Source of the DNA: JACRLI01 sp035542815
Lineage (GTDB): Bacteria > Eisenbacteria > RBG-16-71-46 > JACRLI01
Assembly (NCBI GenBank): GCA_035542815.1
Contig: DATKKS010000031.1
Span: 1 to 14,668 of the forward strand
DNA: 14,668 nucleotides
Direction of reading: 5' to 3'
Position 1 is the first letter of the stretch, and the number at the start of each line of letters is the position of its first letter. Under the pieces are notes generated by a model. The model saw only the letters and a program-made list of their open reading frames with translations, made no database searches and had not been told where the DNA came from. Of the stretch, positions 1 to 6,279 are shown one piece after another. The position numbers were made by a program, and so were the translations under genes.

Positions 1-2
1 GC

Positions 3-587
3 TGGAAGCTCAGCCTCAAGCGGGCGCTGGACGTGTTCGGCGCGGCCTGCGGGCTGATCTTCCTGTCGCCCGTGTTGATGCTGTTCGCGCTGCTGATCCG
101 GCTCGAATCGAGGGGGCCGGTCTTTTACTGCCAGGAGCGGATGGGGCTGGACGGCAAGGCCTTCCAGATGGTCAAGTTCCGCTCGATGCACACGGATGCG
201 GAAAAAGAGGGCCCCGGCTGGACGGTGGCCAACGACCCGCGGCGCACCCGGCTGGGCGGGCTGCTGCGCTCGCGCAATATCGACGAGCTGCCCCAGCTGA
301 TCAACGTGCTGCTGGGCGAGATGAGCCTGGTCGGGCCGCGGCCGGAGCGGCCGTTCTTCGTCAAGCGCCTCATGGAGCGCTTCCCGGGCTACCGCGGGCG
401 GCTGCAGGTGCCGCCGGGCCTCACCGGGCTGGCCCAGATCGAGCGGGCCTACGACGAGGACGAGGAGGACGTGCGGCGCAAGCTGGCGTACGACCTGTTC
501 TACATCGACCACCGCCACTTCCTGGTGGACCTCAAGATCCTGGTGCGCACCCTGGGGGTGGTGCTCAGCCGCAAGGGCTCCCGCTAG
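3..587 (+). CDS. Polyprenyl-phosphate sugar-1-phosphate transferase (bacterial sugar transferase family), 5' truncated by window edge
   Basis: This is the C-terminal catalytic part of a monotopic phosphoglycosyl transferase (PF02397, the WcaJ/PglC type). The family moves a sugar-1-phosphate from a nucleotide sugar to undecaprenyl phosphate at the inner face of the cytoplasmic membrane, the first step of exopolysaccharide, O-antigen or glycan assembly. The frame is open from base 3, and the residues before the first GTG (33) already match the family (KRALDVFG), so the gene starts outside the window. A hydrophobic segment (GLIFLSPVLMLFALLI) is followed by the QERMG and FKVRSM-like block (MVKFRSMHTDAE). 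The catalytic Asp-Glu pair lies in NIDELPQL (282-287), then come the GEMSLVGPRPE block and PGLTGLAQI. An acidic patch (YDEDEEDVRRK) lies near the end. The donor sugar cannot be read from the sequence. A 77-base gap separates it from the next gene. Confidence 0.93.
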   Translation, partial: WKLSLKRALDVFGAACGLIFLSPVLMLFALLIRLESRGPVFYCQERMGLDGKAFQMVKFRSMHTDAEKEGPGWTVANDPRRTRLGGLLRSRNIDELPQLINVLLGEMSLVGPRPERPFFVKRLMERFPGYRGRLQVPPGLTGLAQIERAYDEDEEDVRRKLAYDLFYIDHRHFLVDLKILVRTLGVVLSRKGSR

Positions 588-629
588 CGCATTTTTCCCC
601 ACCGGCCTATCTGCTTATCCCTGCGTTTG

Positions 630-658
630 TTGATACCCGCCTCCGGAAGTGCTAGGCT
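630..658 (+). promoter_or_regulatory. Sigma70-type promoter driving a leaderless transcript
   Basis: TTGATA (630-635) and TAGGCT (653-658) are separated by exactly 17 bases. The -10 keeps the three most important positions of the consensus (TA...T). Its last base lies six bases before the ATG at 665, so transcription would start at or next to the A of the start codon. No Shine-Dalgarno-like sequence is present in the ten bases before the ATG (GGCTCCCGCC). This agrees with a leaderless mRNA. The promoter would drive the whole kinase-to-leuS gene series. The call rests on motif reading only. Confidence 0.6.
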
Positions 659-664
659 CCCGCC

Positions 665-1414
665 ATGTCGTCTGACAAGGGGGCCGCCGCGCTCCGCCGC
701 ACCCGGGCCGCCGACCGGGGGAGCGCGCTGGCCAGCCTCTCCGAGGGGCTGGCCCACGCGCTGCGCAACCCGCTCACCGGCATTTCCTCGGGGGTGGAGT
801 TCCTGGGCCGGCAGATGGCGCGCGACCCGGTCCAGCAGGAGAACGTGGCCGCGGTGCTGCACGAGGTCCGCCGGCTCAACGGGCTGCTCGAGGACCTGGT
901 GCGCATCACCCACCCGCCCCGGCTGGACCTGCGCCCGGTAGCCCTGGAGGCGGCGCTGCAGGAGCTGGCCCGGGAGGCCGCGACCCGGTTCCCGGAGGTC
1001 CGGCTGGAGGCCCGCTGCGAGCCCCGCGTGGGCCGGCCCCGCCTGGACGCGAGCCAGGTCCGGGGCGCGCTCCGGGAGCTGCTGAGCAACGCGGCCCAGG
1101 CCGCGCCCCCCGGTTCGACGGTGAGCCTCTCGGCGGCCCTGGAGCCTCCCGGCGCGGAGCAGGCGGACCTGGGCGACCCGCTGCTGCGGGTGGACGTGGT
1201 GGACCGTGGGCCGGGGGTGCCGCCGCCGGTGCGGCAGGCCCGGTTCGAACCGTTCCGGACCACCCGGCCGGGGGCCAAGGGACTGGGTCTGTACATCGCC
1301 CACGACATCGCCGCCCGGCACGGCGGCGAACTCCGGCTGGCCGACGAGGCCGGCGGAGGCACGCGGGCCACCCTCTATCTGCCCTGGGAGATCGGGGATG
1401 ACGACGGAGACTGA
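665..1414 (+). CDS. Soluble NtrB-like sensor histidine kinase without a recognisable sensor domain
   Basis: This 249-residue protein has a HisKA dimerisation/phosphoacceptor helix followed by an HATPase_c domain. The H-box is GLAHALRNPLTGI with His31. The N-box is ELLSNAAQA, the G1 box VDRGPGVPPP, the F-box FEPFRTT, and the G2 box KGLGLYIAHDIAARHGG. There is no membrane segment and only about 25 residues before the H-box, so it should be cytoplasmic and must take its signal from a partner protein or from its own core. The residue after the phosphoacceptor His is Ala where HisKA kinases normally carry Glu or Asp, while the Asn at H+4 (Asn35) is kept. The ATG at 665 sits directly behind the promoter -10 and has no ribosome binding site. 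The gene overlaps the response regulator by 17 bases, which marks the two as a cognate pair. Confidence 0.9.
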   Translation: MSSDKGAAALRRTRAADRGSALASLSEGLAHALRNPLTGISSGVEFLGRQMARDPVQQENVAAVLHEVRRLNGLLEDLVRITHPPRLDLRPVALEAALQELAREAATRFPEVRLEARCEPRVGRPRLDASQVRGALRELLSNAAQAAPPGSTVSLSAALEPPGAEQADLGDPLLRVDVVDRGPGVPPPVRQARFEPFRTTRPGAKGLGLYIAHDIAARHGGELRLADEAGGGTRATLYLPWEIGDDDGD

Positions 1415-2837
1415 GATCCTGGCGCGCGCCGAGGTCTGGGTCGTGGACGACGAGGACGCCATCCGGCGCTTCGTGGCCCAGGGGCTGCAGGCCGAGGGCT
1501 ACGCGGTGCAGACCGCCGCCACCGGCGGGGAGGCCCTGTCGCTGCTGGAGACGCAGACCCCGGACGTGCTGCTGCTGGACCTGCGCCTGCCCGACATGAC
1601 CGGGCTGGACGTGCTGGCGCGGGCCCGGGCGCAGCACCCGGACCTGGCGGTGATCCTGTTCACCGCCTACGGCGACGTGGACTCCGCGGTGCAGGCCATG
1701 AAGCTGGGCGCGTTCCACTTCGCCAACAAGCCCATCCACCACGACCAGCTCAGCCTGCTCATCAGCCAGGCGCTGGACTCGCGCCGGCTGCAGCGGGAGC
1801 TGAAGGCGCTCCGCCGGGTGCACGCGGACCGCTTCCCGCTGGACTTCGTGCAGGGCACCGCCCCGGCCATCCAGAAGGTGTACGAGATCGCCGAGCGGGT
1901 CGCGGCCAGCGACACCACCAGCGTGCTGATCGAGGGTGAGAGCGGCACCGGCAAGGAGCTGATCGCCCAGCTCATCCACCACATGAGCGCGCGGCGGGAC
2001 AAGCCGTTCATGGAGATCAACTGCGCGGCCATCCCGCGGGAGCTGCTGGAGAGCGAGCTGTTCGGCTACGAGAAGGGCGCCTTCACCGACGCCCGGGCGC
2101 AGAAGCTGGGGCTGCTGGAGCTGGCCGACGGCGGGACGCTGTTCCTGGACGAAGTGGGGGAGATGAGCGTCCCGATGCAGGTGAAGCTGCTCAAGGTGCT
2201 GGAGCGGATGACCTTCAAGCGGGTCGGCGGCACCCGCGACGTGAGCGTGAACGTGCGCATCCTGTCGGCCACCAACCAGAACCTGGAGCAGAACATCCGC
2301 ACCGGGCTGTTCCGCGAAGACCTGTACTTCCGGCTCAAGGTGGTGCCCATCCACATGCCCGCGCTGCGCGAGCGGCGCGAGGACATCGCGTCCCTGGCGC
2401 TGCACTTCCTGGAGCAGTTCAACCGGGCGTTCCGGAAGAACTTCCAGGGCATCAGCCCGGAGGCGCGCCGGCTGCTCGAGGACTACGCCTGGCCCGGGAA
2501 CATCCGCGAGCTCAAGAACCTCATGGAGCGCACCGTGCTGCTGGAGTGCGGCGAGCGCATCGAGGCCCACCACCTGCAGCACCTGCCGTCCGGCGGGCGG
2601 GGCGCGGGCGAGGGCTCGCTCCTGGGGCGGATGGAGCAGGTGCTGTCGGCCCCCGAGTGGCCGGCGGAGGGGGTGCCCCTGGAGCGCTGGGTGGAGGACC
2701 TGGAGCGCGCGCTCATCGCGAAGGCCTCGGAGGCGGCGCGCTGGAACCAGAGCCGCACCGCCGAGCTGCTCCAGCTGAACCGGGACAAGCTGCGGTACCG
2801 GATGAAGACCTATGGGATCCGCCCGCCGCAGCGCTGA
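1398..2837 (+). CDS. NtrC-family sigma54-dependent response regulator
   Basis: This 479-residue protein has the complete three-domain NtrC layout. The receiver (about 12-125) has the Asp17/Asp18 acidic pair, phosphoacceptor Asp61 (LLLDLRLP), Thr89 and Lys111. The AAA+ domain (about 150-385) has Walker A GESGTGKE (180-187), the sigma54-contacting GAFTDA loop (227-232), Walker B TLFLDE ending at Asp251-Glu252, and WPGNIREL (365-372). A Fis-type helix-turn-helix lies at about 435-472 (NQSRTAELLQLNRDKLRYRM). All catalytic motifs are intact, so it should be a working activator of RNA polymerase-sigma54, controlled by phosphorylation from the kinase just upstream. The ATG at 1398 is chosen because GGGAG lies 7 bases before it and the receiver starts right after; an open frame further upstream only shadows the kinase gene. 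It overlaps the next gene by 26 bases. Its targets are unknown. Confidence 0.95.
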   Translation: MTTETEILARAEVWVVDDEDAIRRFVAQGLQAEGYAVQTAATGGEALSLLETQTPDVLLLDLRLPDMTGLDVLARARAQHPDLAVILFTAYGDVDSAVQAMKLGAFHFANKPIHHDQLSLLISQALDSRRLQRELKALRRVHADRFPLDFVQGTAPAIQKVYEIAERVAASDTTSVLIEGESGTGKELIAQLIHHMSARRDKPFMEINCAAIPRELLESELFGYEKGAFTDARAQKLGLLELADGGTLFLDEVGEMSVPMQVKLLKVLERMTFKRVGGTRDVSVNVRILSATNQNLEQNIRTGLFREDLYFRLKVVPIHMPALRERREDIASLALHFLEQFNRAFRKNFQGISPEARRLLEDYAWPGNIRELKNLMERTVLLECGERIEAHHLQHLPSGGRGAGEGSLLGRMEQVLSAPEWPAEGVPLERWVEDLERALIAKASEAARWNQSRTAELLQLNRDKLRYRMKTYGIRPPQR

Positions 2838-3387
2838 CCGGCCGGCGGAGGCGGGCGGAGGCGGGCCGCGGCGTCCGGCGGCCGGCGGGCGGTGGGCGGG
2901 GTTCCCGCTGGCGGCGGCGCTGGCCCTGGCGTCGGGCTGCGCCTACACCACCGGCACCGGGATCCCGTCGCACATCACCACCGTGGCCATCCCCACCTTC
3001 GGGAACCAGACGGTGCAGTACACCCTGAGCCAGGAACTCACCGACGCGGTGGTGCAGCGCTTCGTGCAGGACAACCACCTGCGGGTGGTGCCGCAGCGGC
3101 AGGCCCAGTCGGTGATCCTGGCCACGGTGCTGGAGTACCGCAACGAAGTGTTCGGCTACACCGCGGCAGAGCAGGCCCAGGAGTACCGCGTGGGGGTGCG
3201 GGTGGAGGTGCGCTTCAAGGACATGGTGAAGAACAAGGACATCTGGAGCGACACCATCATCAAGGTCTCCAACTACTCCACCGTGCCGGTGGGGAACACC
3301 CCCGCGGCCACCGAGGCCGACGGGCGCAAGGACGTGGTGGCCAAGGTGGCGGACGAGATCCTGAGCCGGACGGTGTCGCGGTGGTGA
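2812..3387 (+). CDS. lptE: LptE-like LPS-assembly lipoprotein
   Basis: This 191-residue predicted lipoprotein has an unusually long, Arg-rich n-region of about 28 residues, a hydrophobic stretch (FPLAAALALA) and the lipobox LASGC with the lipidated Cys43. The mature part matches the LptE fold: a strand-forming start (HITTVAIPTFGNQT), a helix (LSQELTDAVVQRFVQDN), then VILATVLEYRNEV, a strand pair (YRVGVRVEVRFKD), DIWSDTIIK and a C-terminal helix (DVVAKVADEILSRTV). LptE plugs the LptD barrel in the outer membrane and helps insert LPS into the outer leaflet. The overlap with holA downstream supports the identity, since lptE-holA is a conserved gene pair. The ATG at 2812 overlaps the regulator gene by 26 bases, and I see no other ATG, GTG or TTG before the signal sequence. 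Without the context it would be called a conserved lipoprotein. Confidence 0.82.
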   Translation: MGSARRSADRPAEAGGGGPRRPAAGGRWAGFPLAAALALASGCAYTTGTGIPSHITTVAIPTFGNQTVQYTLSQELTDAVVQRFVQDNHLRVVPQRQAQSVILATVLEYRNEVFGYTAAEQAQEYRVGVRVEVRFKDMVKNKDIWSDTIIKVSNYSTVPVGNTPAATEADGRKDVVAKVADEILSRTVSRW

Positions 3388-4394
3388 CCCGGCCGGGCCG
3401 CCCGCCGGGCCGGGCCGCCGAGGCCGCCCCGAAGCCGCGGGCGCAGGCCGGCGGGGGGCCGCGCGAGGTCTCGCGGGCGGAGCTGGAGCGGGCGGCCGGG
3501 CCGGTGCCGCGGGTGGTGCTGCTGTGCGGCGGGGACCCGGTGCTGGCCCGCGAGGTGGCCGAGGCCCTGGCGGCGCGGGTGGTGGCGCCCGGCCTGGAGA
3601 GCTTCAACCGCGACACGCTGCAGGCCTCCGAGGTCCCGCTGCGCGACCTGGTGAGCCGGGTGCAGGAGCTGCCGATGCTCTCCCCGGAGCGCTGCCTGGT
3701 GGTGCGGGGCGCCGAGGCGCTGCTGAAGCAGCCGGGGGAGGCGCTGGCGCCGCTGTGGCCGGGGCCGGAGTCCAGCACCGTGCTGATCCTGCTGGCGGCG
3801 GACGAGGAGGCCCGTCCCACCGGGGCGCGCCGCGGCGCGCCGCGCTGGGCCGAGGTGCTGCCGGGGCACGCGGTGCGGGTGGCGGTGGGCGGCCCGACGG
3901 CCGCCGACGCAGTGCGCTGGGGCCGGCAGGCCGCCCGCGAGGCGGGGGCCGAGCTCCCCGACGAGGCGTTCCGGGCCGCGTTCCAGCGGGCCCGCGGCGA
4001 CGGCGCGCGGCTGCGCACCGGCCTGGAGCAGGCGGTGCTGGCGGCGCTGTGCGGGCGGGGCGCCGCGGGCGCGGGCGGGGGGCCGGAGCCGACCCTGGAA
4101 GAGGCGGAAACGAGGCTGCTGGAGGCCCTGGCGGCGCAGGACTGGCGGGCGGTGTGGCCGGCCGCGGAGCGCTTCCGCGCCCTGGGCGGCCGGATGGACT
4201 CCAGCGGGGCCGCGTGGGTGCGGCGCGCCGCGGAGCGGGCCGGAACCGGCTCCCCGGGGGCGGTGGCGGCGCTGCGGGCGCTGTCCACGCTGCAACTGCG
4301 GTGGCGCCGGGAGGTGGGCACGGCCCGCAGAGTGCTCGAGACGAGCGCGCTGGAGCTGGCGCTCACCCGGGTGGGGCGGAAGGAGAACGCATGA
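3381..4394 (+). CDS. holA: DNA polymerase III delta subunit (clamp-loader subunit), divergent
   Basis: The protein is 337 residues, close to the usual 330-345 for HolA, which opens the beta sliding clamp within the clamp-loader complex. The N-terminal domain shows the HolA pattern of a strand and loop without a real Walker A (VVLLCGGDPVLAREVAEAL), then SFNRDTL, a helix LRDLVSRVQELPML, SPERCLVVRGAEALL, and the strand STVLILLAADE. The middle and C-terminal parts are helical and low in identity to model proteins (AAREAGAELPDEAF..., TLEEAETRLLEALAAQDW). The call leans on the N-terminal pattern and on the lptE neighbour. The start is GTG at 3381 or 3384, overlapping the lptE stop. Either leaves a Pro/Arg/Ala-rich leader of about 40 residues. 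A GTG at 3504 just before the domain is possible but lacks a ribosome binding site. The stop overlaps the next ATG (ATGA). Confidence 0.8.
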   Translation: MVTRPGRPPGRAAEAAPKPRAQAGGGPREVSRAELERAAGPVPRVVLLCGGDPVLAREVAEALAARVVAPGLESFNRDTLQASEVPLRDLVSRVQELPMLSPERCLVVRGAEALLKQPGEALAPLWPGPESSTVLILLAADEEARPTGARRGAPRWAEVLPGHAVRVAVGGPTAADAVRWGRQAAREAGAELPDEAFRAAFQRARGDGARLRTGLEQAVLAALCGRGAAGAGGGPEPTLEEAETRLLEALAAQDWRAVWPAAERFRALGGRMDSSGAAWVRRAAERAGTGSPGAVAALRALSTLQLRWRREVGTARRVLETSALELALTRVGRKENA

Positions 4395-5395
4395 GCACCA
4401 AGATGGCGCTGGTGGGAACCGGGGACTGGGGCTCCAACTGGCTGCGCCTGCTGGCGCGGCTGGGGGAGGTGGACCTGGCCTGGGTGTGCGACCGTGACGC
4501 GGCGCGCCTGGACCGCGCCGCGAAGCTGGCGCCCCGGGCGCGGGCCACGGTGGACCTGGCCGACGTGCTGGCCGACGGCAGCGTGAAAGCGGCGGTGATC
4601 GCCAGCTCCGCGCCCACCCACGCCGAGCTGGCGCTGGCGGCGCTGGAGGCCGGCAAGGACGTGCTGGTGGAGAAGCCCATGACCCTGTCGCTGGCCGACG
4701 CGCAGCGGCTGGAGCAGGCCGCCGCCCGGGGCGGGCGGATCCTGATGGCCGGGCACCTGCTGCTGTACCACCCCGCGGTGGAGAAGCTGCGGGCGCTGGT
4801 GGAGACCGGCGAGCTGGGCGAGGTGTACTACCTGTACGCCCAGCGCATGAACCTGGGCAAGGCGCGGCGCGACGAGAACGCCCTGTGGAGCTTCGCCCCG
4901 CACGACATCGCGGTGGCGCTGCACCTGCTTGGCGAGGTCCCGGTGGACGTGGCCGCGCGCGGCTCGTGCTACCTCCAGCCGGGGGTCGAGGACGTGGTGT
5001 TCCTCAGCCTGCGCTTCCCGGGCGGCCGGATGGCCCACGTGCACGTGAGCTGGCTGGACCCGCACAAGGTGCGCAAGGTGACCCTGGTGGGCTCGAAGAA
5101 GATGGTGGTGTTCGACGACATGGAGCCGGCGGAGAAGGTGCGCATCCACGACAAGTCCATCTCGCCCGCCGGACACGTGCCGTTCGACCAGGCCCTGGCG
5201 GTGCGCTCGGGGGACATCGTGATTCCGCGCATCCCCGGCGGCGAGCCGCTGGAGAGGGAGTGCCGGCACTTTCTGGAGTGCGTGGAGAAGCGCACCACGC
5301 CCCGCAGCGACGGGGCCCACGGGGCGCTGTCGGTCAGGATTCTCGAGGCCGCCGAGGCCTCGCTGAAGCAGAACGGGACCCCGGTGGCGCTGTAG
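4391..5395 (+). CDS. Gfo/Idh/MocA-family dehydrogenase, probable UDP-N-acetylamino-sugar 3-dehydrogenase
   Basis: This 334-residue NAD(P)-dependent oxidoreductase has an N-terminal Rossmann fold with GTGDWG (9-14, Gly9, Gly11, Gly14) and the family signature VEKPM (Glu94-Lys95-Pro96), followed by GHLLLYHPAVEKLRALVE. The C-terminal substrate domain contains the conserved NALWSFAPHDIAVALHLLG with His171-Asp172. The sequence resembles the WlbA/WbpB/GnnA group, which oxidises C3 of UDP-GlcNAc or its uronic acid to a ketone for later transamination. The acyltransferase and PLP aminotransferase directly downstream fit exactly that pathway. AGGAG at 4381-4385 gives a well-spaced ribosome binding site, and the ATG overlaps the holA stop by four bases. 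The exact substrate (UDP-GlcNAc or UDP-GlcNAcA) cannot be decided. No C6 dehydrogenase gene is in the window, so the uronic-acid route would need one elsewhere. Confidence 0.88.
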   Translation: MSTKMALVGTGDWGSNWLRLLARLGEVDLAWVCDRDAARLDRAAKLAPRARATVDLADVLADGSVKAAVIASSAPTHAELALAALEAGKDVLVEKPMTLSLADAQRLEQAAARGGRILMAGHLLLYHPAVEKLRALVETGELGEVYYLYAQRMNLGKARRDENALWSFAPHDIAVALHLLGEVPVDVAARGSCYLQPGVEDVVFLSLRFPGGRMAHVHVSWLDPHKVRKVTLVGSKKMVVFDDMEPAEKVRIHDKSISPAGHVPFDQALAVRSGDIVIPRIPGGEPLERECRHFLECVEKRTTPRSDGAHGALSVRILEAAEASLKQNGTPVAL

Positions 5396-5408
5396 TCGGG
5401 CCGAGCAT

Positions 5409-5413
5409 GGGAG
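5409..5413 (+). promoter_or_regulatory. Ribosome binding site that decides the acyltransferase start
   Basis: GGAGG-type sequence (GGGAGG, 5409-5413 and its flank) lies 5 bases before the ATG at 5419. An in-frame ATG at 5407 also exists but would place this motif inside the coding region, so 5419 is preferred. Confidence 0.75.
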
Positions 5414-5418
5414 GTGCG

Positions 5419-6180
5419 ATGTCGGAGACCAGGGTGATCCACCCGGGCGCCCGCGTGGGGCAGGGCACCACGCTGGGCGAGTTCGTGGTGGTGGAAGAGG
5501 GCGTGGTGATCGGCAAGAACTGCGAGATCGGCCACCACGTGGTGATCCGCAAGGAGACGGTGGTGGGCGACAACGTGCGCATCGACGACCACACGGTCCT
5601 CGGCAAGTGGCCGCTGCGCGCCCCCAACAGCATCCTGCCCGAGACCAAGGTGCTGCCGCCGACGCGGATCGGCGACGGCTCCCTGCTGGGGGCCGCCACC
5701 TGCGTCTACCGCGGGGCCACCCTGGGCTCCAAGGTGATGGTGGCGGACCAGGCCACGGTGCGCGAGCGGGTGAGCGTGGGCGACTTCACCATCGTCGGGC
5801 GCGGGGTGGTGGTGGAGAACGACTGCACCGTGGGCCGGTACGTCAAGCTGGAGACGGAGAGCTACATCACCGCGTACAGCGTGGTGGAGGACCGGGTGTT
5901 CGTGGCGCCCCAGGTGTGCACCACCAATGACATGTTCATGGGCCGCACCGAGGAGCGCAAGAAGCACTTCAAGGGCGTGACCATCCGCAGGGGCGGGCGG
6001 GTGGGCGGGGGAGCGGTGATCCTGCCCGGCCTGGAGGTGGGCCCGGACGGCCAGGTGGCCGCCGGCGCGGTGGTGACCCGGAATGTCCCGGCCGGCCAGG
6101 TGGTGATGGGCGCCCCGGCGCGCCCCAAGCGGGCGGTGGCCGAAGAGCAGCTGCTCAAGAACCAGGGGTGGCCCGAGTAA
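5419..6180 (+). CDS. Left-handed beta-helix (hexapeptide repeat) N-acyltransferase, WbpD/WlbB-like
   Basis: This 253-residue protein is built almost wholly of hexapeptide repeats ([LIV]GxxxxX), for example VIGKNCEIGHHVVI, VVGDNVRIDDHTVLG, RIGDGSLLGAATCVYRGATLG and FTIVGRGVVVENDCTVG. The end is typical of sugar acyltransferases: IRRGGRVGGGAVILPGLEVG, then VVTRNVPAGQVVMGAPARP. A loop between coils (CTTNDMFMGRTEERKKHF, about 168-184) resembles the substrate-binding loop of WbpD-type enzymes. The likely role is transfer of an acetyl or other acyl group to the 3-amino group made by the aminotransferase encoded next. It is longer than WbpD (about 190 residues), with extra N-terminal coils and an interrupting loop (GKWPLRAPNSILPETKVLPP, 62-81). 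An acyl-ACP donor, as in LpxA/LpxD, cannot be excluded. It lies 23 bases after the dehydrogenase gene. Confidence 0.85.
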   Translation: MSETRVIHPGARVGQGTTLGEFVVVEEGVVIGKNCEIGHHVVIRKETVVGDNVRIDDHTVLGKWPLRAPNSILPETKVLPPTRIGDGSLLGAATCVYRGATLGSKVMVADQATVRERVSVGDFTIVGRGVVVENDCTVGRYVKLETESYITAYSVVEDRVFVAPQVCTTNDMFMGRTEERKKHFKGVTIRRGGRVGGGAVILPGLEVGPDGQVAAGAVVTRNVPAGQVVMGAPARPKRAVAEEQLLKNQGWPE

Positions 6181-6200
6181 GGGCGCATGGCCATGCGCCC
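6181..6200 (+). repeat. Perfect 20-base palindrome (hairpin 1 of the intergenic triplet)
   Basis: The arms GGGCGCATGG and CCATGCGCCC are exact reverse complements and begin directly after the acyltransferase stop codon. In RNA this would form a stem of about 8 pairs with a small loop. No T-run follows, so it does not look like a Rho-independent terminator. It could be an mRNA-stabilising or processing hairpin, or a protein-binding palindrome. Confidence 0.8.
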
Positions 6201-6206
6201 ATGCCG

Positions 6207-6226
6207 GGGCGCACGGCAGTGCGCCC
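6207..6226 (+). repeat. Hairpin 2 of the intergenic triplet
   Basis: GGGCGCAC and GTGCGCCC are perfect 8-base arms around the loop GGCA. The arms share GGGCGCA/TGCGCCC with the first palindrome, six bases upstream, so the two look like copies of one element and could also pair with each other. No T-run follows. Confidence 0.8.
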
Positions 6227-6250
6227 GACCGTCCTGAAATCGTGGATCCC

Positions 6251-6263
6251 GGCTGTCCCAGCC
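6251..6263 (+). repeat. Hairpin 3, just upstream of the aminotransferase ribosome binding site
   Basis: GGCTG and CAGCC are 5-base perfect arms around the loop TCC. The hairpin ends six bases before the AGGAGAG ribosome binding site (6269-6275) of the aminotransferase gene, so it could affect ribosome access or mark an RNA processing site. By itself a 5-pair stem is weak evidence in GC-rich DNA. Confidence 0.5.
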
Positions 6264-6279
6264 TTCACAGGAGAGTCCC

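Noticed and set aside
582..597. Possible terminator after the sugar transferase (CGCTAGCG followed by CATTTTT)
   Set aside because: The palindrome has no loop and only a few pairs, and much of it is the stop codon region. The T-run is suggestive, but the stem is too weak to call.
906..2582. 558-codon minus-strand frame opposite the kinase and regulator genes
   Set aside because: It is low-complexity (His/Gln/Val/Leu then Pro/Gly/Arg) and antisense to genes with complete catalytic motifs.
3260..5320. 686-codon open frame on the minus strand opposite holA and the dehydrogenase
   Set aside because: It has the same composition artefact, crosses three real genes and shows no protein-like motif.
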